A stretch of DNA of 64,000 nucleotides from Dryocola sp036489025 (GCA_036489025.1 DASXGN010000004.1:1-64000); one strand, 5' to 3'; shown: positions 16,889 through 26,226, numbered from the stretch's first letter. Made by a program: numbers and translations. The notes: generated by a model from the letters alone, not told the origin.

Positions 16889-16928
16889 GTTTGGCATAAA
16901 AATAAAAATCGACAGGAATACTTTACTT

Positions 16929-16952
16929 GCCCCTCCCGTGGGGCTTTTTTTT
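16929..16952 (+). terminator. Strong intrinsic terminator after the adhesin gene
   Basis: GCCCC-TCCCGT-GGGGC is followed by eight T residues (16945-16952). This is a textbook rightward terminator that isolates the adhesin gene from the regulator encoded on the other strand. Confidence 0.85.
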
Positions 16953-16972
16953 GGCAGCGAGCCGGCGAACCG

Positions 16973-17338
16973 TCAGTAAAAGACCAGCAGATCTTCTATA
17001 TAGAGCGCGCTCTTGACCGACATATCGATACGCCACTCCAGCACATCCTGCCGGCCAGTTTCACGCTGATATTGCTCGAAGGTGACGAAGAACGGCACAA
17101 CCTGCCGCCCCTGCCCAAGCCTGCGATGCTCCTGCGCCTGCTGCCGCATATCAGCCAGCAGCGCTTCACGCCGCTGGAGAAGCACATGCATTTTTTTGAC
17201 GATCGGTTCGGGAAGCGGGCTGCGGCCGGATTCGTAGTATCGCCAGGTGCGGGGTTCGACGTTGCCTATAAGCCTGGCCGCCTCAACCACGTCCAGAAAG
17301 AGCAGTTTCCTGCACGCCAACAGGGCAAGGTTATTCAT
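16973..17338 (-). CDS. YdiL/Aca2-like DNA-binding protein (DUF1870)
   Basis: The 121-residue protein resembles E. coli YdiL and related small regulators (DUF1870). The helix-turn-helix part (about 1-50) includes DVVEAARLIGNVEPRTWRYYESGRSPLPEPIV, the position where YdiL reads EcATWIA...WRQWENGKCAIPD. The C-terminal half has the conserved YIEDLL tail. Members bind DNA, and some relatives (Aca2) repress anti-CRISPR operons. No anti-CRISPR-like gene is evident here. Upstream are an extended -10 promoter and a short palindrome at 17393-17402, a possible self-control site. It converges on the adhesin terminator and lies beside the entF 3' end. Confidence 0.75.
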   Translation of the reverse strand: MNNLALLACRKLLFLDVVEAARLIGNVEPRTWRYYESGRSPLPEPIVKKMHVLLQRREALLADMRQQAQEHRRLGQGRQVVPFFVTFEQYQRETGRQDVLEWRIDMSVKSALYIEDLLVFY

Positions 17339-17392
17339 ATTTTCCTGATGATTTTTAAGTATTTCGACGCGTGACTTTCGCGGTAACTTGCG

Positions 17393-17421
17393 GATTTAAA
17401 TCACAAAGGTGCCGAATTATA
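17393..17421 (-). promoter_or_regulatory. Promoter and palindrome of the YdiL-like gene
   Basis: On the minus strand TGATATAAT (TATAAT at 17416-17421, preceded by TG) forms an extended -10 element. Just downstream is the perfect palindrome GATTTAAATC (17393-17402). A good -35 is not seen, which is usual for extended -10 promoters. Operator use by the encoded protein is an inference. Confidence 0.45.
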
Positions 17422-17523
17422 TCATCAAAGATATCCGCAGCCATGACCCTACAAGTAATAAAGTATGACTCTGCCAGCGCGATAAACGACGGATAGCCAA
17501 CGCGCCATCCGCCGCCGTTCATC

Positions 17524-20500
17524 TTACAAAGCAAGGGCCTGCTGCAATAGCGGACCGATCGCTTCGAAAGCTCTCGGGGAGATAATATCCACGTGCGCGC
17601 AGTCGAGGCGATGCACCACCAGCTCGCCTGTCCACGGCGCCCAGGTTTGTTGCGGATCCATGCCCTGCGGCAGGGTTCTTTCGGCCACGAACAGCGTGGC
17701 TTTGCCGCCGAACGGCACGCTGCGCGCCGTGCTCAACAGGCGAACCGCATCGCCATAGTTGCCCTCAATAGCCTGGAAAAGCGCGTCGGACGTTTGTCCC
17801 TGCTGGGCGGCAACAAAAGCTTCTCTTTCCCGGTTAATTTCGTCTAATACCGCAGGATCGAGCTCGTTCGCCTCTTTTTCGGCCCAGTTTTGCGTTTCCG
17901 GCGGCCAGGTATCCAGCAGACCAAGGAACGCAACCTGCTCCCCTGCGGCCTCAAGCCTGGCGGCGATCCCCTGGGCAAGCGTGCCGCCCAGCGAATAGCC
18001 CAGCAGGTAATAAGGCCCGTGCGGCTGTAACGTTTTTAACCTTTGCAGATGCGCCTCGCACACCTCCGCCAGCTCCGCCGCCCGCTGCATCGGCCCGTCC
18101 GGGCGCGGCGACTGAATGCCGGTGATTGACCAGCGCGGATCCAGATAACGCTGCAGCACGCTGAACTGCCAGGCAAACCCGGACGCGGGATGGAAGCAGT
18201 ACAGCGTCGGCCCGCTGCTTTTACGCAGCGGTAAAACGGCGTCAAAGCCTGCCCGAGCGGCCTCTTCTTCGCTAAGTTCCGCCGCCAGCGCTTCGGCCAG
18301 TTGCCCGACGGTGGAAGCCACCATCACCTGACCGACCGTAACAGGCTGAGCCAGAGAACGGCGCAGCTCCGCGGCCAGACGCATCGCCAGCAGCGAATGT
18401 CCGCCGAGGGCAAAAAAGTCGTCATCCACGCTGCGGATCTCACGGCCAAGCAGGTTTGCAAACGCACCGGCAATCGTGTTTTCCAGCTCGCTTTCCGGCG
18501 CTCGCCCGGCGTTGTGCTGCGCCAGCTCCGGCAGCGGCAGCGCCTTGCGATCGAGCTTGCCGTTTGCGCTGAGCGGGAAGTCAGCCAGCTGCACCAGCGC
18601 CACCGGCACCATGTGCGCGGGCAGCACGGCGGCGAGTTCTTCGCGCAGACGAGCCACGGAAAGAGCCTGCCCGGAAGCCGAGACAAGGTAGCCGACCAGC
18701 TGGCGAGCATCGCCGCCGCTGGCCGCCGTGCTTTTGTTGAGCACGCAGGCATGGGTGACCGCCTGCGCCACGCCCGGCAGCGCCTGCAGCGCCCGGTCAA
18801 TATCGCCCAGCTCAATACGCTGGCCGCGAATCTTAAGCTGATCGTCGCTGCGGCCTAGATATTCCACCGCGCCATTATCCAGCCAGCGGGCCACGTCGCC
18901 GGTGCGGTACATGCGTTCGCCGGGCGCAAAAGAATCGGCCACAAAGCGGCTGGCGGTAAGATCGGGGCGCGAAAGATAGCCCTGCGCCAGCTGGATCCCG
19001 GTGAGATACAGATCGCCTGCGATCCCCGGCGGCACCGGACGCATCGCCGCATCCAGAATTCGTAGCCCGGTATTCCACACCGGCCAGCCAATCGGCACGC
19101 TGCTGCCGGTCACCGAGGCCAGCGCTTCGCCATAGGCCGGATACCAGCTCACGTCCACGGCGGCTTCGGTGGGGCCATAAAGATTGTGCAGGGGAGCCTG
19201 AGTCAGTTTTTCCCACTGGCGGCAAAGCTCGGCGGGCAGCGCCTCGCCGCTGCAAAATACGCGGCGCAGCGTCTGACAGCTCGCGACGGCTTCATCGCTG
19301 GTCAGCGCCGTCACAAAGGCCGCCAGCATGGAAGGAACGAAGTGTGTGGTGGTCACGCGGTAGCGCGTAAACAGCTGCTGGAGCGCCTCCGGGTCACGGT
19401 GCGCTTCAGGCGGGGCCATCACCAGCTGCGCGCCAACAAGATACGGCCAGAAAAATTCCCAGACGGAGACGTCAAAGCTGCACGGCGTTTTTTGCAGCAC
19501 CACGTCTTCGCCGCCCATCGGATAGTGGTTCTGCATCCACAGCAGGCGGTTGACGATGGCCTGTTGTCCAACCATCACGCCTTTCGGACGGCCCGTCGAG
19601 CCGGAGGTGAAAATCACGTAGGCCGTGTGCTCCGGGCGGGACAGATTCAACGGTTGCGCCTGAGCGGCCTCAAGCTGGTTTTCGTAGCAGAAGGTTTTCA
19701 GACCTTCGATGGCGCTAAAGCGCGGCAGCTGTGCTGCGGAGGTGATGAGCAGGCTCGGCGCGGCGTCCTCCAGCATCATTTGCAGGCGGTCATCGGGATA
19801 GCCCGTATCCAGCGGCAGCCAGGCGGCCCCGGCTTCAACAATGGCCTGCAACGACAGCGACAGGAATACCGAGCGAGGCAGCGCCACGGCGACCACGTCT
19901 CCCGGCTTTACGCCCAGCCTGATTAGCTCGTCTGCCAGGGCCAGCACCTGTTCGCGCATTTCACGATAGCTGAAGCGATAGTTTTCATCGGCCAGCGCTG
20001 GCGCGTCCGGCGTGCGCAGCGCCTGGTCGGCAATCAACGCGCTGAGCGTCGTGGCCGGAACGTCGGCAGCCGTGTCGTTCACGCTTTTCAGCAGCGCATT
20101 TTCAGCGTCGTGCAGCAGCCGGGCATCCGCGCAGCGTAGGTCAGGATTGGCCGCAAACTGGCGCAGCAGCAGCGGCAGGCGCTCCATATGCTGCCGCAGA
20201 GTTTTTTCATCATAGCGCTGCGCGTTGGCCAGCAGCTCAAGGGAGAATTCGCCCCGTTCGCTGATATAAAGCGCGATTTCAAGATCGCGTACCGGGCCTG
20301 ACGCCAGCTGGTGCGTGATGCCCTCAATGCCGTTGAGATCGAGGCGGTAATCGAACATTTTCAGGTTCAGCACCGGACCGTAAAGCGGCTCCCCGCTGGA
20401 AATCTGCCCCAGGTCGCGCTGGATTTGCTCCGCGTCGTAACGCTGGTAGCGGCGCATCCCTTTAAGCTCTTTGGCGAGATCCGTCGCCAGCTCCGGAAGG

Positions 20501-21441
20501 GTTGCTGCGGGCTGAATACGCACGCCAAACGGCAGCACGTTGAGCACCGGGCCGGTGGCGCACAGCGCGGCAGAACCCATGCGGCGCATAAAAATAAAGC
20601 CCGCGGAATATTCTCCTCGCCCGCTTAAACGCCCCAGCCAGAGCGCAACCAAAGCGAGCGCCATATCCGCCGGAGTCAAATTTTGACTGCCCGCTCGCTC
20701 GGCAAGCTGCCTGAAATCAGCGCCGTCAAAGCTCAGCGTCTGGCGAATTATCTCGGTGGTTGACCCCTGGCCGGTAAGCGGCTGAGCCGATAAAGTGGCG
20801 GGCGGCGGCAGCCGGCGCGCGCTGGCAGACCAGAAAGCCGCGTCGCGCTGCCAGGCGTCACTTTCCCGGTAGCGCTGATATTCATGCACCACGTCGCTGA
20901 ACGGAGTAAACGGGGAGGGTTCCGGCAGCTCGTCGCGACACAGAGAGGTATAAATATTGCCGATTCGGCGGGTAATGGCGGTAAAACTGAAGCCATCTAC
21001 CGTTAAATGATGGAAACGCTGATACCAGAACCAGCGCGTTTCGCCGACGCGTAAAAGCTGATGGTGGTAAAGCGGTTTACCGTTAGCGAGACGTAGATCC
21101 TGGCCCAGATCGTCGCGCATGATCTTCAGCGCGGCGGCTACGGGATCGACTTCTCCGCGCAGATCGCGGCAAACCGGCGCTTCGAAGGTGAAAGCGGGAT
21201 CGATCCACTGGCGGGCCTCGCCGTCTACCTCCGAGAAACGCATACGCAGCGTGTCGGCCTCGGCCATTCCGGCCACGATTGCCTTGCTCAGCAGCGGCTC
21301 ATTAACGTCGCCGTTCAGCTCAACGTAATGCGCCACGCTCCAGGCGTTAGGCTGCGGGGAAAGCTGATCCGCCATCCAGATGCCGGGCTGCGCGGCAACC
21401 AGCGGCAGCATTTCCACGTCCTGTTTGGCGGGGTTCATCAT
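17524..21441 (-). CDS. entF: Enterobactin synthase NRPS component EntF
   Basis: This 1305-residue nonribosomal peptide synthetase has four domains. The condensation domain (about 10-440) carries HHLTVDGFS. The serine-activating adenylation domain (about 470-980) carries FTSGSTGRPKGVMVG and YRTGDVARW. The peptidyl carrier domain has its serine in FFALGGHSLLAM near residue 1015. The thioesterase (about 1070-1305) carries GYSLGG and the catalytic His in DCAHVDII. It activates Ser, joins it to 2,3-dihydroxybenzoyl from EntB, and cyclises three units to enterobactin. I start at ATG 21441, 11 nt after ybdZ; ATG 21438 is equally possible. The longer frame to 21594 overlaps ybdZ and is rejected. Confidence 0.95.
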   Translation of the reverse strand: MMNPAKQDVEMLPLVAAQPGIWMADQLSPQPNAWSVAHYVELNGDVNEPLLSKAIVAGMAEADTLRMRFSEVDGEARQWIDPAFTFEAPVCRDLRGEVDPVAAALKIMRDDLGQDLRLANGKPLYHHQLLRVGETRWFWYQRFHHLTVDGFSFTAITRRIGNIYTSLCRDELPEPSPFTPFSDVVHEYQRYRESDAWQRDAAFWSASARRLPPPATLSAQPLTGQGSTTEIIRQTLSFDGADFRQLAERAGSQNLTPADMALALVALWLGRLSGRGEYSAGFIFMRRMGSAALCATGPVLNVLPFGVRIQPAATLPELATDLAKELKGMRRYQRYDAEQIQRDLGQISSGEPLYGPVLNLKMFDYRLDLNGIEGITHQLASGPVRDLEIALYISERGEFSLELLANAQRYDEKTLRQHMERLPLLLRQFAANPDLRCADARLLHDAENALLKSVNDTAADVPATTLSALIADQALRTPDAPALADENYRFSYREMREQVLALADELIRLGVKPGDVVAVALPRSVFLSLSLQAIVEAGAAWLPLDTGYPDDRLQMMLEDAAPSLLITSAAQLPRFSAIEGLKTFCYENQLEAAQAQPLNLSRPEHTAYVIFTSGSTGRPKGVMVGQQAIVNRLLWMQNHYPMGGEDVVLQKTPCSFDVSVWEFFWPYLVGAQLVMAPPEAHRDPEALQQLFTRYRVTTTHFVPSMLAAFVTALTSDEAVASCQTLRRVFCSGEALPAELCRQWEKLTQAPLHNLYGPTEAAVDVSWYPAYGEALASVTGSSVPIGWPVWNTGLRILDAAMRPVPPGIAGDLYLTGIQLAQGYLSRPDLTASRFVADSFAPGERMYRTGDVARWLDNGAVEYLGRSDDQLKIRGQRIELGDIDRALQALPGVAQAVTHACVLNKSTAASGGDARQLVGYLVSASGQALSVARLREELAAVLPAHMVPVALVQLADFPLSANGKLDRKALPLPELAQHNAGRAPESELENTIAGAFANLLGREIRSVDDDFFALGGHSLLAMRLAAELRRSLAQPVTVGQVMVASTVGQLAEALAAELSEEEAARAGFDAVLPLRKSSGPTLYCFHPASGFAWQFSVLQRYLDPRWSITGIQSPRPDGPMQRAAELAEVCEAHLQRLKTLQPHGPYYLLGYSLGGTLAQGIAARLEAAGEQVAFLGLLDTWPPETQNWAEKEANELDPAVLDEINREREAFVAAQQGQTSDALFQAIEGNYGDAVRLLSTARSVPFGGKATLFVAERTLPQGMDPQQTWAPWTGELVVHRLDCAHVDIISPRAFEAIGPLLQQALAL

Positions 21442-21452
21442 GACCGTTTCGC

Positions 21453-21671
21453 TCACTTCAAACCTCCATCGCCGGCAAAGGATGCTGGCTGCAAATTCGT
21501 CCAGTTTTCTTGCAGCCAGGCGTGGCAAACTTCCGCCAGCGCCGGTTCGCGAACGGCCACCCAGCCCGCGGGCAGCTCGCAGTGTTCCGGCCACAGGCTG
21601 AACTGCCGCCGGTTATTTTCGAGGATGAAGAAACGGCCCTGCGGGGCGTCGAAGGGATTACTGTATTCCAT
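21453..21671 (-). CDS. ybdZ: MbtH-like protein YbdZ
   Basis: This 72-residue MbtH-family protein has the family signature NRRQFSLWPEHCELPAGW and a C-terminal CHAWLQENWTNLQP. Proteins of this family bind the adenylation domain of a partner NRPS and aid its folding and activity; the partner here is EntF, encoded 11 nt downstream. It follows fes after 3 nt, giving a fes-ybdZ-entF operon as in E. coli. Confidence 0.95.
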   Translation of the reverse strand: MEYSNPFDAPQGRFFILENNRRQFSLWPEHCELPAGWVAVREPALAEVCHAWLQENWTNLQPASFAGDGGLK

Positions 21672-21674
21672 GCC

Positions 21675-22910
21675 TTATTCCTGTCTTGTCGGGGCTTGCC
21701 ACAGCCAGGCCAGCCCGTCTGTCAGGCCGCCGCGCCAGCAAAGCGCATCGTGTCCACCGTCAACCTGACGATAAAGAAGCTGCCGCTGTGTTTGTTGCAG
21801 TAAGGGGTAAAGCTGCTGATTTACCTGATGAATAAGCGGTTCGCGCAGGCCCGCTTCCAGATAGATGCGCAGCGGTTTTGGGTTTAGCTCACCTTTTTCA
21901 AGCTGCTGAATAAGCAGCCCGCCCTGCGCCTGCGGGGAGCGCTTCGGCCACCAGTAGGAGCCGGACTGGCTCAGCACGCAGCCGAAGGTTTCAGGCCAGT
22001 GCAGCCCGGCGAACAGCGATGAAAGCCCGCCGAAGCTTTGCCCGGCGACGACGGTAGTTTCAGGCCGATGATTCCAGCTGGCGTGCCCGGCAATCTGCGG
22101 CAGCAGCTCATCCTGCACCGCTTGCCAGAAATCTGGATTGCACGGCAGCTCCCGGCTACGGTGCGCGGTATCAATCACGTCAATCAGGACGTACACGGCG
22201 GCGGGAAGTTGGCCCGCATCGGTTTGCGCCTGAAGCGCGGGCCAAACCGGCATGCCTTCAGCCCAGAACTGGCCGTCGAGCAGAATCGCCAGAGGCCGCT
22301 CTTCGGGCCTGCGTTCACCGGTGGTAAAAATCCACACCCGGCGCTTATTTCCCAGCTTCGGGCTGTGCCAGATGATGCGCTTCGCAGGCTGCCAGGCAGC
22401 GGCGGGATTATCCCAACCGGCCTGAACGGGAGCGTCCGGCAGATGAAGCGCGGAAACGGCATGACCGCGCCCGCCCTTCCAGCTGTCAGTATTCAAAGGA
22501 TCGGCAATGGCGCGAGGCAGAAGTTTACGCCAGCCTTCACGCAGCGCGCTGGGGTCCGGGGCTTCGCCGTCAAAGGCCGCGGCGGGGAAATCATCTTCGT
22601 GCATCGAGGGGATAAAGCAGTAGCTGCCGCGCCAGGCGGAGCTCAGCCGCGTCTGCCACTGCCAGACATCCGTTCCGGCAATGCGCGCCAACGTCTGCGG
22701 CTGCGAACGCCGGTGGTGATCCGTCACGCCGGTAATGTAAATCCATACGCGCTTAACGTCGGATGTCCTTTCGTCACCCGCCGGATCGCGCCACCAAAAG
22801 GTGACTTCGCACGCATCTTCCCCGTCGCTGGCAATTGACGGGCCGCGCCGGACCGCCCGTTCCTGCCACCAGCCTTCACTTCCCACCTGCAACTTAGCCG
22901 TCAAATCCAT
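21675..22910 (-). CDS. fes: Enterobactin/ferric enterobactin esterase Fes
   Basis: This 411-residue cytoplasmic esterase is close in length to E. coli Fes (400). The N-terminal domain carries KRVWIYITGVTDHH. The C-terminal alpha/beta hydrolase domain has the nucleophile motif VVAGQSFGGLSS and catalytic His in DGGHDALCW. It hydrolyses the trilactone of imported ferric enterobactin so that iron can be released. It is the first gene of fes-ybdZ-entF and is divergent from fepA, with Fur operators between. Confidence 0.95.
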   Translation of the reverse strand: MDLTAKLQVGSEGWWQERAVRRGPSIASDGEDACEVTFWWRDPAGDERTSDVKRVWIYITGVTDHHRRSQPQTLARIAGTDVWQWQTRLSSAWRGSYCFIPSMHEDDFPAAAFDGEAPDPSALREGWRKLLPRAIADPLNTDSWKGGRGHAVSALHLPDAPVQAGWDNPAAAWQPAKRIIWHSPKLGNKRRVWIFTTGERRPEERPLAILLDGQFWAEGMPVWPALQAQTDAGQLPAAVYVLIDVIDTAHRSRELPCNPDFWQAVQDELLPQIAGHASWNHRPETTVVAGQSFGGLSSLFAGLHWPETFGCVLSQSGSYWWPKRSPQAQGGLLIQQLEKGELNPKPLRIYLEAGLREPLIHQVNQQLYPLLQQTQRQLLYRQVDGGHDALCWRGGLTDGLAWLWQAPTRQE

Positions 22911-22925
22911 AACCCCATGTTATCA

Positions 22926-22983
22926 ATGGAATAATTATCATTGCCTGTAAATATATTGATAATACTATTGATAATTATTTTCA
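22926..22983. promoter_or_regulatory. Fur operator cluster between fes and fepA
   Basis: The best element is TGATAAT-T-ATTTTCA at 22969-22983 (13 of 14 matches to the 7-1-7 consensus), next to the fepA side. An ATTATCA half at 22934-22940 lies near fes, and a TGATAAT half at 22957-22963 lies between them. Several stacked half-sites are usual at strongly iron-repressed divergent promoters. Confidence 0.82.
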
Positions 22984-23179
22984 TTTGCAATAGCGTATTT
23001 CCGCTCTTTGGGCTACCGGTCTAGCGAGCGAAAACAATAAGTTGCCGAGTTGCATGGAAAATGTTGCCATTTTGTTCAGCATTGACGCGCGAGATCGGTA
23101 CCCCTCACGGACATCCATGCTGCGCTCTGGCCCACTGGGCAGGGAAAAACAGGGCACAGCGGAAAAGCAGGCCGCCATA

Positions 23180-25441
23180 ATGAATAAGAAGATCCAGTAT
23201 TCCCTTGCGATGCTCATCAATATGGGAATTTACAGCGTTGCACTCCCCGCTTTTGCCGAGGAAAGCAGCGCTGCTGACAGCAAAGAAACCGCACAAAATC
23301 CCGTTCACGAAGACACTATGGTCGTGACCGCCGCCGAGCAAAACCTGCAGGCACCGGGCGTTTCAACCATCACCGCCGAAGAAATCAAAAAGCGTCCGCC
23401 GGCGCGCGATATCTCCGAAATTATTCGCACCATGCCCGGCGTGAACCTGACGGGTAACTCCACCAGCGGCCAGCGCGGCAACGGTCGCCAGATTGATATT
23501 CGCGGCATGGGCCCGGAAAACACCCTGATTCTGATAGACGGCAAGCCGGTGACCAGCCGCAACTCCGTCCGTCTGGGCTGGCGCGGCGAGCGTGATACCC
23601 GCGGCGATGCGGGCTGGGTTCCGCCAGAAATGGTCGAGCGCATCGAAGTTATCCGCGGCCCGGCTGCGGCCCGCTACGGCAACGGCGCGGCTGGCGGCGT
23701 GGTGAATATCATCACCAAAAAGGGCACGGGTGAATGGCACGGCTCGTGGAATACCTATCTCAACGCGCCCGAGCACAAAGATGAAGGCTCGACTAAACGC
23801 ACCAACTTCAGCCTGAACGGCCCGCTGGGCGGGGATTTCAGCTTCCGCCTGTACGGCAACCTTGATAAAACCCAGGCCGACGCGTGGGATATCAACCAGG
23901 GTCATCAGTCCGAGCGCACCGGCATATACGCCGATACGCTGCCCGCCGGTCGCGAAGGTGTGATCAACAAAGATATTAACGGCGTTGTGCGCTGGGACTT
24001 CGCGCCGATGCAGTCTCTGGAACTGGAAGCGGGCTACAGCCGCCAGGGTAACCTCTACTCCGGCGATACCCAGAACACCAACACCAACAGCATCGTGAAG
24101 GAAAACTACGGCAAAGAGACTAACCGTCTCTATCGCCAGAACTATTCCCTGACCTGGAACGGCGGCTGGGACAACGGCCTGACCACCAGCAACTGGGTGC
24201 AGTACGAGCACACCCGCAACTCGCGTAAGCAGGAAGGCCTGGCGGGCGGCACCGAAGGGATCTTCGCCAGCAACAAATTCATGGATATCGACCTGAGCGA
24301 CGTGCTGCTGCACAGCGAAGTGAATATCCCAATCGATTTTGTGGTGAACCAGAATCTGACGCTCGGCACCGAGTGGAATCAGCAGCGCATGAAGGATATG
24401 ACCTCCAACGGCCAGACGTTCATGGGCGGGGATATTCCGGGCATGAGCGGCACCGATCGCAGCCCGTATTCCAAAGCCGAGATCTTCTCGCTGTTTGCGG
24501 AAGACAACATGGAGCTGACCGACAGCACCATGCTGACGCCGGGCGTGCGTTTCGATCATCACAGCATCGTCGGCAATAACTGGAGCCCGTCGCTGAACCT
24601 GTCACAGGGCCTCGGCGATGACTTCACGCTGAAAATGGGCATCGCCCGCGCCTACAAAGCGCCGAGCCTGTACCAGACCAACCCGAACTACATCCTCTAC
24701 AGCAAAGGCCAGGGCTGCTACGCCAGCGGCACCGGCGTGGGCTGCTATATGATGGGCAACGACGACCTTAAAGCGGAAACCAGCATCAACAAAGAGATCG
24801 GCCTTGAGTTCAAACACGAAGGCTGGCTGGCCGGGGTGACCTGGTTCCGCAACGATTACCGCGACAAAATTGAAGCGGGCTATGCGCCGATCGGGCAAAC
24901 CTCTAAAGGCGCCACCAAAACCGATATCTACCAGTGGGAAAACATTCCTAAAGCGGTTGTGGAAGGGCTGGAAGGAACGCTGAACGTGCCGGTAAGCGAT
25001 ACCGTTAACTGGACCAACAACCTCACCTACATGCTGCAAAGCAAGAACAAGGAAACCGGCGAGCGCCTGTCCGTTATCCCGGAATACACCCTGAACTCGA
25101 CGCTGAGCTGGCAGGTTGTGGACGACGTTTCCGTGCAGTCGACCTTCACCTGGTACGGCAAGCAGCAGCCGAAAAAGTACAACTACAAAGGGCAACCGGC
25201 CACCGGGCCTGAAACCACCGAGGTTAGCCCTTACAGCATCGTCGGCCTGAGCAGCACCTGGGAGGCGACGAAAAACGTTAGCCTGACGGCGGGCATCGAT
25301 AACCTGTTCGATAAACGCCACTGGCGCGCGGGCAACGCTCAGACCACCGGCGGAGCCACCGGCTATATGTACGGCGCAGGCGCCGAGACCTATAACGAAT
25401 CGGGCCGGACTTACTATATGAGCGTCAATACGCACTTCTAA
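23180..25441 (+). CDS. fepA: TonB-dependent ferric enterobactin receptor FepA
   Basis: The 753-residue outer-membrane receptor starts MNKKIQYSLAMLINMGIYSV, with signal cleavage after about residue 26 (AFA). The TonB box DTMVVTA is at 45-51. A plug domain (PPARDISEIIRTMPGVNLTGN, VIRGPAAARYGNGAAGGVVNI) is followed by a 22-strand barrel ending in YYMSVNTHF. The GCYASGTGVGCYM loop holds the paired cysteines. It takes up ferric enterobactin using TonB energy. The frame is open upstream to 23042, but the residues before MNKK do not look like a signal sequence, so I use 23180. This leaves a leader of about 190 nt after the Fur operators. Confidence 0.95.
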   Translation: MNKKIQYSLAMLINMGIYSVALPAFAEESSAADSKETAQNPVHEDTMVVTAAEQNLQAPGVSTITAEEIKKRPPARDISEIIRTMPGVNLTGNSTSGQRGNGRQIDIRGMGPENTLILIDGKPVTSRNSVRLGWRGERDTRGDAGWVPPEMVERIEVIRGPAAARYGNGAAGGVVNIITKKGTGEWHGSWNTYLNAPEHKDEGSTKRTNFSLNGPLGGDFSFRLYGNLDKTQADAWDINQGHQSERTGIYADTLPAGREGVINKDINGVVRWDFAPMQSLELEAGYSRQGNLYSGDTQNTNTNSIVKENYGKETNRLYRQNYSLTWNGGWDNGLTTSNWVQYEHTRNSRKQEGLAGGTEGIFASNKFMDIDLSDVLLHSEVNIPIDFVVNQNLTLGTEWNQQRMKDMTSNGQTFMGGDIPGMSGTDRSPYSKAEIFSLFAEDNMELTDSTMLTPGVRFDHHSIVGNNWSPSLNLSQGLGDDFTLKMGIARAYKAPSLYQTNPNYILYSKGQGCYASGTGVGCYMMGNDDLKAETSINKEIGLEFKHEGWLAGVTWFRNDYRDKIEAGYAPIGQTSKGATKTDIYQWENIPKAVVEGLEGTLNVPVSDTVNWTNNLTYMLQSKNKETGERLSVIPEYTLNSTLSWQVVDDVSVQSTFTWYGKQQPKKYNYKGQPATGPETTEVSPYSIVGLSSTWEATKNVSLTAGIDNLFDKRHWRAGNAQTTGGATGYMYGAGAETYNESGRTYYMSVNTHF

Positions 25442-25483
25442 GCCGTGGCGGTTTATCCACAGCGGACTTAGCAAGTTGAAACC

Positions 25484-25523
25484 GCAGGCGGGTTGGCGCA
25501 CAGTTGCCACCCGCCGTTTTTTT
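25484..25523 (+). terminator. Intrinsic terminator between fepA and entD
   Basis: GGCGGGTTGGC pairs with GCCACCCGCC across a short loop and is followed by GTTTTTTT. It should end most fepA transcripts, leaving entD to read-through or to a weak local promoter. Confidence 0.82.
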
Positions 25524-25542
25524 ATTGTTGCGAACACGGACT

Positions 25543-26226
25543 ATGCAAACTCAACTCTCAAGCTTTGTCTTCCCCGGCACCGCGCAGCGCGTGGTGCGGG
25601 TTGATTTTGATGCCGACACTTTCAAGCCTGGCGATCTGCTGTGGCTGCCCCACGCCTGCCGCCTTGAGAAGGCGGTAAACAAGCGTGGCGCGGAGCACTT
25701 AGCGGGAAGGATTGCTGCCCGTGAAGCGCTGAGGCTCAGCGGTGTGAACGAGTATATTCCGGGCATCGGGCTGCATCGCGCGCCCTGCTGGCCGCCGGGG
25801 TTCACCGGCAGCATTACGCATATCGACAAAATTGCTCTGGCGACCGTCATTGCCCACGTTCCTGACAAACAGAGTGGAACCGGCATCGACTGCGAAATCA
25901 TACTGAACGCTGATGACGCCCAGGACATTGCCGAAGGCGTTATCAATGCCGCCGAGCGCGAGTACCTGCTTAACAGCCCGCGTCCCTTCCCGTTCGCGCT
26001 AACGCTGGCCTTCAGCGCCAAAGAAAGTTTGTTTAAGGCGCTCTACCCCCACGTTGGGCGCTATTTCGACTTCCTGAGCGCTGAAATCACCGAGATTGCC
26101 GACGGGCAGATGACGTTAAGACTGCTTGAAAAGCTCGGCCCTTTCCCGGCAGGGCTCAGTTTTACCGGCTGCTGGATCGGTGACGCAGAGCGATTAACGA
26201 CGCTAATCCGCTTCGAGAAAGAATAA
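25543..26226 (+). CDS. entD: Enterobactin synthase 4'-phosphopantetheinyl transferase EntD
   Basis: This 227-residue Sfp-type transferase has the magnesium-binding GIDCE motif (about residue 114) and the FSAKESLFKALYP motif (about 160-172). It moves phosphopantetheine from coenzyme A to the carrier domains of EntB and EntF. I start at ATG 25543 (MQTQLSS); the longer frame begins inside the upstream terminator. As in E. coli it follows fepA, separated by a terminator. Confidence 0.93.
   Translation: MQTQLSSFVFPGTAQRVVRVDFDADTFKPGDLLWLPHACRLEKAVNKRGAEHLAGRIAAREALRLSGVNEYIPGIGLHRAPCWPPGFTGSITHIDKIALATVIAHVPDKQSGTGIDCEIILNADDAQDIAEGVINAAEREYLLNSPRPFPFALTLAFSAKESLFKALYPHVGRYFDFLSAEITEIADGQMTLRLLEKLGPFPAGLSFTGCWIGDAERLTTLIRFEKE

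Noticed and set aside
21442..21594. N-terminal extension of entF by 51 residues
   Set aside because: It runs through ybdZ in another frame and has no similarity to EntF; the conserved protein starts with MMNPAKQ or later.
23042..23179. N-terminal extension of fepA
   Set aside because: The extra residues do not form a signal sequence; MNKKIQYSL at 23180 does.
23363..24562. 399-residue open frame antisense to fepA
   Set aside because: Shadow of the receptor gene; composition and lack of motifs argue against coding.
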